64,000 nt of DNA from NCBI RefSeq assembly GCF_002251385.1, contig NZ_NPJJ01000008.1, forward strand, positions 1 through 64,000, read 5' to 3'. Shown piece by piece: positions 56,514 to 64,000 of this stretch. A program made the position numbers and the translations under genes. Source of the stretch: Prevotella sp. P5-108. Lineage in GTDB: Bacteria; Bacteroidota; Bacteroidia; Bacteroidales; Bacteroidaceae. The first letter of the stretch is position 1; each line of letters starts with the position of its first letter. Below the pieces are notes generated by a model. The model saw only the letters and a program-made list of their open reading frames with translations, had not been told where the DNA came from and did no database searches.

Positions 56514-56752
56514 CTCCAATAAGCAGTTGTTTTTGTACCGGCGAAAGCCGGACTTTTTGAACGGCCAAAGGCCGCTTTTTTTACCGTCGCGGAGGATGGC
56601 GTCATGCCGTGCATGACGGTGGGGATGGTGGAGGCGACACGGAGGAAAACTCGTTTTTTGACAGTCGGCACCGACATCACCACCAAGGCGAAGCCGCCAT
56701 CCGCCGCCACGGCTTTTTGTATTTATTTCATCACCATCATAGGCGCAATAAA
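56514..56752 (+). repeat. Dispersed intergenic repeat, copy 2
   Basis: Same element as at 41238, with ACCGGCGAAAGCCGGACTTT, CGGCCAAAGGCCG plus T-run, and CCACGGCTTTTTGTATTTAT at the end, followed by the shared flank ATAGGCGCAATAAA. Confidence 0.88.
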
Positions 56753-56873
56753 CAATAGGGAAAAAGCCAAAGAGAAGCCCCACCCCACCAGCAGGCCCCA
56801 TCCCAGCCTTCTCAAATGGGAAGGCGAACCACATAACCACCTTAAACTCAGCAAGAAGGAGCTCCCGCCCCTT

Positions 56874-57058
56874 GGGAGGACACTGAAAAAGTCCCCTTTT
56901 TTTATGACCAAAACGGAAAATGCTTACGATTTGTAACTTCTCTTTCTGCAAATCGCCTAAATAAGGCTAAAATAGATAGATAATAAAGGGTAAAACAGCT
57001 ATTTCTCCGTCATCAACTTTCAATTTGATAGTGGGTTTTAGTTTTTCAGTGCCCTCCC
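56874..57058. mobile_element. MITE-like element, copy 2
   Basis: Ends GGGAGGACACTGAAAAA and TTTTTCAGTGCCCTCCC; the interior is nearly identical to copy 1. It is inserted in the same kind of CTCCCGCCCCTTGGGGAGGG sequence. Confidence 0.75.
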
Positions 57059-57517
57059 TTGGGGAGAGCATGGGGAGGGGCCTCCAATAAGCAGCAGCAA
57101 CTCTGTAGGAGTTGCGTTTCCCCAGCCCAGGGTTGCGGGCGAAGCACGCTACCCTGGGTAAGCATCCCCCACTAACCTGGCAACTCTGTAGGAGTTGCGA
57201 TTAGCCGTAGGCGTTACCCGCAGCAGGACAATGGAATAAAATGCGTAGGTGGATATTATCAGATTGAGCATTACGCCTACGGCTACGCGCAACACCTTAC
57301 CTTCCCGCACCGCAAAGCGCCGCGCCGGTGACCTTCGGTGCGACATCCTATACCTTATTATATATATAGCGACGAGACAAACCGAAAGGGCAAACCCGAG
57401 GATGGCTATTGTGAGGCCATCGGCAGGGGCCATGAGCAAGAAGACAACCCATCTGCTGCTGACAATGGCTTGCTTGACTTAAAATATCTTAATTACCAGC
57501 GTGTTTTTCATCATTTA
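57059..57517. other. Palindromic-module region without a gene
   Basis: It repeats the module order of 41814-42150 (CAACTCTGTAGGAGTTG, CCCAGGGTTGCGGGCGAAGC... CTACCCTGGG, GATTAGCCGTAGGCGTTAC). It carries an ACCTTATTATATATATAG copy at 57352 and GCGCCGCGCCGGTGACCTTC, which reappears inverted near 60910. A small minus-strand frame encodes a hydrophobic segment but has no other support. Confidence 0.65.
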
Positions 57518-57549
57518 TTTGGCAGTATGTGTCGAAAAGTGTAGCTTTG
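57518..57549 (+). promoter_or_regulatory. Promoter of DUF4143 ATPase copy C, with a repeat unit in its spacer
   Basis: TTTG (57518-57521), exactly 20 bases, TAGCTTTG (57542-57549). The first 33-base repeat unit (57527-57542) fills most of the spacer between the two boxes; units 2-4 lie in the predicted leader RNA. Confidence 0.75.
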
Positions 57550-57641
57550 CGATGGCATTATGTGTCAGAAAGTGTTGGTTTTCGCCCAAAACATGTGTCG
57601 AAAAGTGTAAACATCTGACCATTTCATGTGTCGAAAAGTGT
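57527..57641 (+). repeat. Four 33-base repeats upstream of DUF4143 ATPase copy C
   Basis: ATGTGTCGAAAAGTGT (one unit ATGTGTCAGAAAGTGT) starts at 57527, 57560, 57593 and 57626, exactly 33 bases apart with 17-base spacers. The last unit ends six bases before the ATPase ATG. Three units read M-C-R-K-V-stop; another frame is open through the array and into the gene and gives CVEKC/CVRKC every 11 residues. Confidence 0.94.
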
Positions 57642-57647
57642 AAAGCG

Positions 57648-58937
57648 ATGAAGAGGAAGATATACAAAGAGCTTGTAGACTGGAAAAACAGAGAGCAGCA
57701 CAAGCCCCTGATACTAAATGGGGTCAGACAATGTGGGAAGACTTATATCCTGAAGGAATTCGGAAGGAACGAGTTCGACAATCTGGCCTACATCAGTTGC
57801 GACCGAAATGAGAGCCTGCACGCCATCTATGCAGGTGACTTTGACACGGCGCGTATCATAAGAGGATTAAGCGCGCTTACCGGCGTGGATATTATCCCTG
57901 GAAAGACTCTTATATTCTTGGATGAGGTGCAAGCATTTCCACAGGCCCTGGAGGCTTTGAAGTATTTCTGCGAAGATGCCCCCGAATATCATATCGTGGT
58001 GGCTGGCTCATTGTTGGGCGTAGCCCTGCATGCAGGCATCTCCTTTCCCGTAGGCAAGGTTCAGTCGATGCGACTGTTTCCTATGGACTTTGAGGAATTC
58101 CTCATGGCAATGGGAGAAGACCAGCTGCTCTGTCTGATGCACAACAAGGACTATGGGGTGATGAACGCGCTCCACGAGAAGCTGAAAGACTATCTGCGTC
58201 AATACTATTATGTTGGCGGAATGCCAGAGGTCGTAAAGACGTATGTGGACAACAGGCTGCCAAACCAGGTGCGCACTATTCAGAACGAAATTCTATCCAA
58301 TTATGCCAGCGATTTTTCCAAGCACGCCCCGGCACAGGAGGTGCCTCGCATAGACATGGTATGGCAGTCCATACTGGGACAGCTATCCAAAGAGAACAAG
58401 AAGTTTGTCTATGGTGTGTTAAAGAAGGGCGGCAGGGCTAAGGAATTTGAACTGGCGATACAATGGCTGATGGATGCCGGCTTGGTATATAAGACAACCA
58501 GGGTGACAAAGCCCGAACTGCCGCTGAAGTTTTATGAAGACCTGTCGGCTTTCAAGCTATTTCTCTGCGATTGCGGACTGATGGGGGCTATGGCAGACAC
58601 CACAGCAAAGGATGTGCTGCTTGGCGACAACGTGTTTACGGAATACAAGGGCGCCTTCACCGAACAGTATGTTCTCCAGCAGTTGCTCGCATTGGGCATC
58701 AGCCACATCTACTATTACAGCTCTGACACCTCTCGTATGGAGATGGACTTTCTCGTTCAGCGCGATGGCGCTCTGCTGCCCATAGAGGTAAAGGGAGGCA
58801 CAAGCATCAAGTCAACCTCGCTGCACAATTACCTGATGGAGCATCGGGAAATATCTGCCATACGCTATTCCATGCTGCCCTACCGCCAGCAGGAGAATAT
58901 CACCAACATGCCGCTATACAGCGTTTTCCTGCAATAG
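57648..58937 (+). CDS. AAA ATPase with C-terminal DUF4143 (copy C)
   Basis: A 429-residue AAA_14/DUF4143 protein. Walker A GVRQCGKT at 25-32, Walker B TLIFLDEVQAFPQAL, sensor IVVAGSLLGVAL, then SFPVGKVQSMRLFPMDFEEFL. The C-terminal DUF4143/nuclease-like region is RMEMDFLVQRDGALLPIEVKGG. I start at the ATG after the repeat array (MKRKIYKELVDWKNRE) because this matches the related copy B. The frame continues upstream to 57501 through the repeats. It is followed by a cruciform hairpin and copy E. Confidence 0.87.
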   Translation: MKRKIYKELVDWKNREQHKPLILNGVRQCGKTYILKEFGRNEFDNLAYISCDRNESLHAIYAGDFDTARIIRGLSALTGVDIIPGKTLIFLDEVQAFPQALEALKYFCEDAPEYHIVVAGSLLGVALHAGISFPVGKVQSMRLFPMDFEEFLMAMGEDQLLCLMHNKDYGVMNALHEKLKDYLRQYYYVGGMPEVVKTYVDNRLPNQVRTIQNEILSNYASDFSKHAPAQEVPRIDMVWQSILGQLSKENKKFVYGVLKKGGRAKEFELAIQWLMDAGLVYKTTRVTKPELPLKFYEDLSAFKLFLCDCGLMGAMADTTAKDVLLGDNVFTEYKGAFTEQYVLQQLLALGISHIYYYSSDTSRMEMDFLVQRDGALLPIEVKGGTSIKSTSLHNYLMEHREISAIRYSMLPYRQQENITNMPLYSVFLQ

Positions 58938-58939
58938 AG

Positions 58940-58998
58940 TATCGGTCAAGCCGAGTGCCTCATCAACCGTTTCTTGATGTCCCGCAGCTTGACCGATA
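58940..58998. terminator. Cruciform hairpin after DUF4143 ATPase copy C
   Basis: TATCGGTCAAGC (58940-58951) pairs perfectly with GCTTGACCGATA (58987-58998), with an inner CATCAA/TTGATG stem. No T-run follows, so termination is plausible but not certain. The remaining bases up to 59230 show no gene. Confidence 0.6.
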
Positions 58999-59230
58999 AT
59001 CATTGTTTGTCAACTCCGCTATAGTGTCTGCCCAAAGCACACCCTCCAAGCACATCTTCCCCTCATTGCCCGAGCCCCATACCCTTCCGCCTGCTACACC
59101 CAGTATCACAACAATACGCCAAAAACAGCTGGCGAGGCTCTCTGGCCCAGCCAAAGAGTACAATAATCAGCCCAAACTTCCACTTTTTCGGGAGGAAATG
59201 AGCAAAATTCAAAATATAATTTATAACTTT

Positions 59231-59267
59231 GCCACAAAAGTTCAAAGTGACAATTTGAAAAAGTGGC
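59231..59267 (+). promoter_or_regulatory. 5-prime hairpin in the leader of DUF4143 ATPase copy E
   Basis: GCCAC (59231) pairs with GTGGC (59263), and TTCAAA with TTTGAA inside. TAACTTTG at 59223-59230 is a -7-like box directly before it, so the hairpin would sit at or near the 5-prime end of the mRNA, three bases before the ATG. A second inverted pair, CCACTTTTTC (59180) and GAAAAAGTGG (59257), overlaps it. Confidence 0.5.
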
Positions 59268-59270
59268 ATT

Positions 59271-60560
59271 ATGATAAATAAGGATATACTTAAGCAGGTT
59301 TTGGCATCCAACCAAAAAGACATTGAGAACTACAAGATAGTTCCGCGTACATTGCCAGGCGACGATTTCCCATGTCGCGTGTTTGTCGGTGTACGCCGTG
59401 CCGGAAAATCGTTTATGCTGTACCAGAAGATGCAACAGACGCTGGCATCGGGACAAAGTTGGGCAACAATGCTTTACCTGAACTTTGAAGACGACCGCCT
59501 TGCGCAGTTCGATAGAAGCGACTTCGAGCTGATATTGGAGGCACACGCAGAAATGTATGGGCAACGCCCAATGCTTTTCTTGGATGAAATCCAGAATATA
59601 GAAGGCTGGGAAAAGTTTGCCCGCCGTTTGGCAGATGCCAAGTATGCCGTATGGCTGACCGGCAGCAATGCCAAGATGTTATCTTCAGAGGTTATGACCA
59701 CCTTGGGAGGTCGATACTTGGCAACGGAAGTATATCCATACAGCTTTCAGGAGCTTCTGAAAATACAGGATATCCCTTACGATAAGATATCACAAATGGC
59801 TACAGAGTCGCGGGCAAAGATACTCCGGGCGTGGAATGAATATCTCTTATGGGGAGGACTTCCCGAATCTGTCGGACTTACCGTGAAACGCAACTATCTT
59901 AGCAGTACGTTCCAGAAAATATATCTCGGTGATATTGCAAGCCGTAACAAGATAGCCAACCCCAACCTTTTGCGCCTCATGGTCAAGAAACTGGCTGAGA
60001 ATGTTGGCCAACCCGTGTCATACAATCGCCTGGCCAATGTTCTTTCCACCGTAAGCGGAAGGATATCAATGCCTACGGTCAGCAAGTATATCGAATACAG
60101 CGAGGCCGCATGGCTCTTGTTGCGCCTACGAAATGTTTCTGCACCATTCACAGAAAAAGAAACGTCCTGCAAGTACTACTTCATCGACAACGGAGTGCTT
60201 GACCTCTTTTTGCTCGATGGAGAGACCATGCTGCTTGAAAACATCGTTGCCCTGGCGCTTTTCCATAAGTACGGACATGATGCCGACAACGAGCGAGTGT
60301 TCTTCTATAATGACAAGGTGGAGGTCGACTTCTACATCCCCGAAGATGCCACTGCCATCCAGGTTTCGTATAGTATCACCCAGTCTACCTCTACCTATGA
60401 GCGCGAGGTCAATGCCTTGAAAAAGATCCCTGGCGCATTGTCTTGCAAGCGTCGATTGATATTGACAAATGACGAGTCCGACAGCATTGAGGACCAATAT
60501 GGCACCATTGAGGTACTCCCTGTGTGGAAATGGCTGTTGCTACAGGGAAGAAACGAATGA
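59271..60560 (+). CDS. AAA ATPase with C-terminal DUF4143 (copy E)
   Basis: A 429-residue AAA_14/DUF4143 protein. Walker A GVRRAGKS at 40-47, Walker B MLFLDEIQNIEGWEKF, sensor VWLTGSNAKMLSSEVMTTLGGRYLATEVYPYSFQELL, and the C-terminal VFFYNDKVEVDFYIPEDATAIQVSYS nuclease-like segment. It is closer in motif detail to copy D (GVRRxGKS, GSNxxxLSS) than to B or C. It has no tandem-repeat array upstream, only the leader hairpin. A+T-rich composition suggests acquisition. Confidence 0.87.
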   Translation: MINKDILKQVLASNQKDIENYKIVPRTLPGDDFPCRVFVGVRRAGKSFMLYQKMQQTLASGQSWATMLYLNFEDDRLAQFDRSDFELILEAHAEMYGQRPMLFLDEIQNIEGWEKFARRLADAKYAVWLTGSNAKMLSSEVMTTLGGRYLATEVYPYSFQELLKIQDIPYDKISQMATESRAKILRAWNEYLLWGGLPESVGLTVKRNYLSSTFQKIYLGDIASRNKIANPNLLRLMVKKLAENVGQPVSYNRLANVLSTVSGRISMPTVSKYIEYSEAAWLLLRLRNVSAPFTEKETSCKYYFIDNGVLDLFLLDGETMLLENIVALALFHKYGHDADNERVFFYNDKVEVDFYIPEDATAIQVSYSITQSTSTYEREVNALKKIPGALSCKRRLILTNDESDSIEDQYGTIEVLPVWKWLLLQGRNE

Positions 60561-60627
60561 ATAACCACCTCAAACACAGCAGGAATGAGCTCCCGCACCT
60601 TGAGGAGGGTTTGGGGAGGGGCTTCTA

Positions 60628-60862
60628 TCCGCAGCTGTTTTTCTACCGGCGAAAGCCGGACTTTTTGAACGGCCAAAGGCCGCTTTTTTTACCGTCGCGG
60701 CGGATGGCGTCATGCCGCGCATGACGGTGGGGATGGTGGCGTCGACACGCAGGAAAACCCGTTTTCCGACAGTCGGCACCGACATCACCGCCAAGGCGAA
60801 GCCGCCATCCTCCGCCACGGCTTTTTGTATCAATTCCATCACTCTCATAGGCGCAATCAAAG
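60628..60862 (+). repeat. Dispersed intergenic repeat, copy 3
   Basis: Same element as at 41238 and 56514, preceded at 60589-60620 by an uninterrupted GCTCCCGCACCTTGAGGAGG stretch (no MITE inserted) and followed by ATAGGCGCAATCAAAG. Confidence 0.88.
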
Positions 60863-61290
60863 TAGAAAAACACATGATTGAACCCACACAATCAGCAGCC
60901 ACTAAGAGCCGAAGGTCACCAGCGCGACGCCGTGAGAAGTGGAAAGGCAAATATCACCGCTTGGCACCACCTTCTCATTACATCCACCCGCAGACCAACC
61001 ACCCCCAGCCTTACAGCACCTTACCCCATCGCAATCATCATCAAGCAGAGAGCCCACCAACATCTCGTTGATGGGTTCTTCTTATGCCTGACCGTTTGTG
61101 TTTCCATCGCATTAGAAAGAGAGTTCAATTGTGGCAAACTGTCTATAAGCGCTACTTATAGCCTTTGCCCATAGGTAATCACATAGAGTTGCTGTGTGTT
61201 TTTCATGCTCATACTTATGCAGGTCGCGGTCAACAAGGCCATGGCTGCCTACCCCGTAAGACAGGCAGCCCATTGGGGTTACCCCATCCA
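60863..61290. other. Intergenic region without a recognised gene
   Basis: It contains GCCGAAGGTCACCAGCGCGA, the inverted relative of a stretch near 57311, and otherwise nothing I can identify. Short frames lack supporting features. Confidence 0.5.
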
Positions 61291-61497
61291 TTAATAAGGT
61301 ACTGACGGTCTATAAATCATCACCTTTATGATAGTCCATATGATGACCGCTGCGCAAGCACCCAGAGGTACAAAAAAGAAAATCTTCAACCATAAAGGCA
61401 TTGGATAGTACGTGCCAGGATTTACGATTCCGCTCTCCCACATGTCATACTCGAACCAGGTGTCGTCATTCAGACGACGATAATACTTTCTTCCCAT
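61291..61497 (-). CDS. Small single-span membrane protein
   Basis: A 68-residue protein. The hydrophilic head MGRKYYRRLNDDTWFEYDM is followed by one strong transmembrane segment (about 36-60, LKIFFFVPLGACAAVIIWTIIKV). It has a consensus promoter with a leader of about 120 bases and a free intergenic position, so I take it as real. I do not recognise a family. Confidence 0.65.
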   Translation of the reverse strand: MGRKYYRRLNDDTWFEYDMWESGIVNPGTYYPMPLWLKIFFFVPLGACAAVIIWTIIKVMIYRPSVPY

Positions 61498-61622
61498 AGT
61501 AATACGTTTAATTTAAGTTGTTTTGATAAAAGTTTCCGTCATTCTCTTTTCTTCTTTTCGTTCGTCTTTACATCGTCCGTCGGCAGGAACCTGTCCTGCG
61601 GGTATCCTCTTGAATACATGTG

Positions 61623-61653
61623 CAAAGGTAGGGTAAATCTACGGATTTTCCAA
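61623..61653 (-). promoter_or_regulatory. Promoter of the small membrane protein gene
   Basis: TTG (61653-61651), 20 bases, TACCTTTG (61630-61623) on the minus strand. Confidence 0.75.
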
Positions 61654-61689
61654 TTTGATTATACGTATAAAAAAATAACATCCACAAAA

Positions 61690-61734
61690 AAACTCACCCT
61701 AACCTATCCGCGCAGGGATGGTTAGGGTGAGTTT
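61690..61734 (-). terminator. Terminator of the OmpA lipoprotein gene
   Basis: AAACTCACCCTAACC pairs perfectly with GGTTAGGGTGAGTTT around a 15-base loop; the minus strand continues with a run of T. Confidence 0.9.
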
Positions 61735-61760
61735 CCTGTATGTTTCTATGTTCTCCCGAC

Positions 61761-62639
61761 TTACTTCTCGCTCTCAGGCGCCTTGTCGATGAGGTCCATA
61801 AACTGGTCGAGCTTCGGAGTGATGATAATCTGGGTGCGGCGGTTGCGCTGCTTGCCCACCTCGGTGTCATTGCTGGCCACGGGGTTATACTCTCCACGAC
61901 CACCGGCAGTAAGACGCTTGGGCGCTACACCAAATCTGTTCTGCAAATACTGTACCACTGATGATGCGCGAAGGGCAGAGAGGTCCCAGTTGTTGCGGAT
62001 GTTCTTCATCGAAGCAGCCTTGGTGTTCACAGGCACGTTGTCGGTGTTACCCTCGATCAGCACGTCATAGTCCTTGTAGTCCATGATGATTTTAGCTATC
62101 TTGCTCAGAGTCTCCTCGGCACGCTCGCTGATTTCATACGAACCGCTCTTGTAGAGCATATTGTCGGCGAGCGAGATATATACCACTCCCTTGAGCACCT
62201 GCACATCCACCTCCTTGAGCTCTTCCTTGCTCAGCGAGCGGGTCAGATTGTTGGTGAGCACCATATTGAGCGAGTCGCTCTTGCTCTTCACCTCTACCAG
62301 GTGACGGATATACTGGTTGCTCTCATTGATCTGGTCCACCAACTTAGAGATGTTCACGCTGTTGGCACTGGTATTGGCCAGACTCTTGTCCAGACTCTGC
62401 TGCAGAGCCTTGTAGGCCTTCTGCTGCTCTGCCAGCTGGTCGCTGAGACTTGCCACGCGAGCCTGGGCGGCGGCCAACTGCTCCTTGGTGTTCTGGTAGC
62501 TGCCGGTCAACTCTCTGTTCTCTGTCTGGCAGTTCTTCAGTTCTGCCTGACAACTCTCTAAATTCTTTTTGCTGACACAACCTGTCATCAACAGGGCTCC
62601 AAGGGCGAGCGTCAGCACGGTTGTTTTACTTCTGTTCAT
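61761..62639 (-). CDS. OmpA-family lipoprotein with coiled coil
   Basis: A 292-residue lipoprotein (LLMTGC lipobox after MNRSKTTVLTLALGA). Residues about 25-110 form a heptad-rich coiled coil (SLSDQLAEQQKAYKALQQSL). The C-terminal OmpA domain (about 165-285) has DYDVLIEGNTDNVPV, NWDLSALRASSVVQYL and KQRNRRTQIIITPKL and should bind peptidoglycan. It probably tethers the outer membrane to the wall. The start is the ATG before the lipoprotein signal, not the longer frame. Confidence 0.92.
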   Translation of the reverse strand: MNRSKTTVLTLALGALLMTGCVSKKNLESCQAELKNCQTENRELTGSYQNTKEQLAAAQARVASLSDQLAEQQKAYKALQQSLDKSLANTSANSVNISKLVDQINESNQYIRHLVEVKSKSDSLNMVLTNNLTRSLSKEELKEVDVQVLKGVVYISLADNMLYKSGSYEISERAEETLSKIAKIIMDYKDYDVLIEGNTDNVPVNTKAASMKNIRNNWDLSALRASSVVQYLQNRFGVAPKRLTAGGRGEYNPVASNDTEVGKQRNRRTQIIITPKLDQFMDLIDKAPESEK

Positions 62640-62839
62640 CTTAATTATCACGATATTATTCCACAAAGTTATTAAATCTTACATATATGACGCAAGAAAA
62701 GCACCTTTTGTATAACCCTTTAATGATATTTAACCATAAACAGCCCAAAAATCTGCATTTCCCATGTCACAATCACCACTTTCATACGTTATTACCATAA
62801 CCGACAACATTGAAACAACCACTATATATAATAAGGTAT

Positions 62840-63736
62840 ATGAAAAGATTATCCGTTTTGCTATGCACATCGTTGGCATGGCTCATGGCAGCCGCCCAGA
62901 CCGGCAGAGACACCACCATCATTGTCAACCAGCAGCGCATCGTGGTCACCACCCATAAGGGCGAGACCCACGTGGCTGTCTACGACTCCACCGACAACCA
63001 GCTCCTGAAGACCCGCGAGACCGTCTTCGCCAACCAGCAGGAGGTAGAGCGCGTCTATGTCACCTCGCCCTTCCTCCCCTCGACCTATACCAGGGCCGCC
63101 GCCCTGGCGCCCATACTCCCCACAGTGTGGTATGCCTACACATCGACCAACAGCAAGATAGGTTCCGACGCCAACAGTTCATCCGGACTCCACACCCGTG
63201 GCTCCGGATCTTCCGAGGTGGGCGTCACCATCTTCGAGGGCATCACGCCGCTCACCGACCGTGGCCGATGGGGCCAGCTGGGCTTCTCCATGGGCGCCCA
63301 GACCTACTACACATGGATGCACTTCCAGCCCGGCGCGCTGCTCCAGGGCGAGGGCAGCCACGTCAGCTTCACCCCCGCAGCCTCGGCGGCTTCCACCAAC
63401 AGGCTCTCCTATGGCGGCGTGCGCATACCACTCATGCTGTCGTGGCAGATAGCCCCGGACAACATGGCGTCGCAGATTGCCATAGGCATCTCTGCCGACA
63501 TGCGCACCCGAGGCAAGTACCGCTTCACACCGGCAGACATGGGCGACCCCATCGAGCGCAATGTCAGACTCAAGCCCTTCGGCCTCAACCTCGAGACAGT
63601 CGTCTGCTTCGGACCCCTCGCCATCACCGGACGCGTAGGACTCCTCCCCCTCTTCCAGACCACTACGGGCAAGAAGGCATACACCTCGTCCATCGGCATC
63701 GGCATCAATATGGGACAGCTCTTCCGCCGTCGCTGA
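62840..63736 (+). CDS. Exported protein, probable outer-membrane beta-barrel
   Basis: A 298-residue protein with signal MKRLSVLLCTSLAWLMAAAQ, a 60-residue N-terminal part (TTIIVNQQRIVVTTHKGETHVAVYDS), then alternating hydrophobic strands (WGQLGFSMGAQTYYTWM, YGGVRIPLMLSWQI, GKKAYTSSIGIGINMGQLF) and a C-terminal aromatic-rich end, consistent with a small barrel. I do not recognise a named family. The start codon lies directly after a TATATATAATAAGGT word, whose AAGG may help ribosome binding. Confidence 0.75.
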   Translation: MKRLSVLLCTSLAWLMAAAQTGRDTTIIVNQQRIVVTTHKGETHVAVYDSTDNQLLKTRETVFANQQEVERVYVTSPFLPSTYTRAAALAPILPTVWYAYTSTNSKIGSDANSSSGLHTRGSGSSEVGVTIFEGITPLTDRGRWGQLGFSMGAQTYYTWMHFQPGALLQGEGSHVSFTPAASAASTNRLSYGGVRIPLMLSWQIAPDNMASQIAIGISADMRTRGKYRFTPADMGDPIERNVRLKPFGLNLETVVCFGPLAITGRVGLLPLFQTTTGKKAYTSSIGIGINMGQLFRRR

Positions 63737-63878
63737 CCCTCTGCCCCAGTCCGCTCCAAGGAGAGGCTATGCACCCTGGCACTATCGCCACCGGCTGCAC
63801 GGCCTCTTCTTTTTGCTGCTGTCCGGCAGCCGATGATGACAAAAAATGCTAACGCCAGTATTTTTCACACCCTTTTGT

Positions 63879-63909
63879 TTTGCAGTGCTGGCTAATTGCA
63901 GTACCTTTG
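63879..63909 (+). promoter_or_regulatory. Promoter of the DMT transporter gene
   Basis: TTTG (63879-63882), 19 bases, TACCTTTG (63902-63909). The likely transcription start falls at or next to the ATG, suggesting a leaderless message or a later start codon (Met10, 63941). Confidence 0.65.
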
Positions 63910-63913
63910 CGAT

Positions 63914-64000
63914 ATGAAAAGCAAGAAGTTACAAGGCCACATGGCCGTCATGACCGCCAATATCATCTTCGGATTTGGCGTACCCGTCACCGCTCTGTTG
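63914..64000 (+). CDS. DMT/EamA family transporter, N-terminal fragment
   Basis: Only the first 29 codons are inside the window: MKSKKLQGHMAVMTANIIFG, then FGVPVTALL. The pattern of a short basic head followed by a first membrane helix with FGFGVPV is typical of EamA-domain drug/metabolite transporters. The gene continues beyond the end of the window. Confidence 0.7.
   Translation, partial: MKSKKLQGHMAVMTANIIFGFGVPVTALL

Noticed and set aside
56429..57011. Hypothetical proteins containing AFGRSKSPAFAG-type sequence (also near 41073 and 60570)
   Set aside because: These frames are translations of the dispersed intergenic repeat and contain its hairpins; no evidence of expression.
57149..57439. 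Minus-strand 96-codon frame with a hydrophobic segment
   Set aside because: It runs through palindromic repeat modules and has no start signal or family resemblance.

Overview
The window is about 64 kb of chromosomal DNA from a Bacteroidales bacterium, most like Prevotellaceae or Muribaculaceae. Evidence: Bacteroidota-type promoters (TTTG or TTG, 19-20 bases, TAnnTTTG), the type IX secretion genes porU and porV, several Bacteroidales DUF families (DUF4831, DUF2975, DUF5056, DUF6249), a PorE-like OmpA lipoprotein, and the absence of strong Shine-Dalgarno sites. Core genes are G+C-rich. The accessory genes (AbiE pair, DUF4143 ATPases) are visibly A+T-richer. I found no rRNA, tRNA, transposase gene or CRISPR array.

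Layout. 0.4-7.5 kb: NAD(P)HX repair enzyme and DUF4831 on the minus strand, then hpt, adk, obg, a PgeF/YfiH protein and a double LytM protein on the plus strand. 7.7-10.7 kb: AbiEi/AbiEii toxin-antitoxin pair and a DUF4143 ATPase. 11-18.4 kb: GH109-like protein, glycine-zipper lipoprotein, M13 peptidase, second DUF4143 ATPase, HTH/DUF2975 pair. 18.6-26.6 kb: small HExxH protein, compact copper-type P-ATPase, topB, acyltransferase, PorE-like lipoprotein. 27-28.7 kb: DUF6249, ECF sigma factor, DUF5056. 28.8-32.3 kb: RsmF-like methyltransferase, thyA, folA, SDR. 32.4-36.1 kb: esterase, ABC exporter, nadK. 36.2-40.7 kb: DJ-1, ispD, recG, LysM-M23 protein. 40.7-42.3 kb: gene-free repeat cluster. 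42.3-49.2 kb: glsA, ispF, porV, porU, FAH-family hydrolase. 49.3-60.6 kb: three more DUF4143 ATPases, rlpA, gdhA, a PEP-synthase-like fusion, a candidate small RNA and more repeats. 61-64 kb: small membrane protein, OmpA lipoprotein, barrel-like protein and the start of a DMT transporter.

The most unusual signal is that three of the five DUF4143 ATPase genes have, directly upstream, a private array of exactly four short repeats. The periods are 23, 33 and 33 bases and the sequences are unrelated to each other. In each case the array is fixed relative to the predicted promoter. Other points of interest are two-copy operators around the promoters of the AbiE pair and the DUF2975/HTH pair, a P1B-type ATPase lacking its nucleotide-binding domain, a LytM protein with one dead and one live domain, a MITE-like element in two copies with a plausible empty site, and a tiny promoter-plus-terminator RNA locus.
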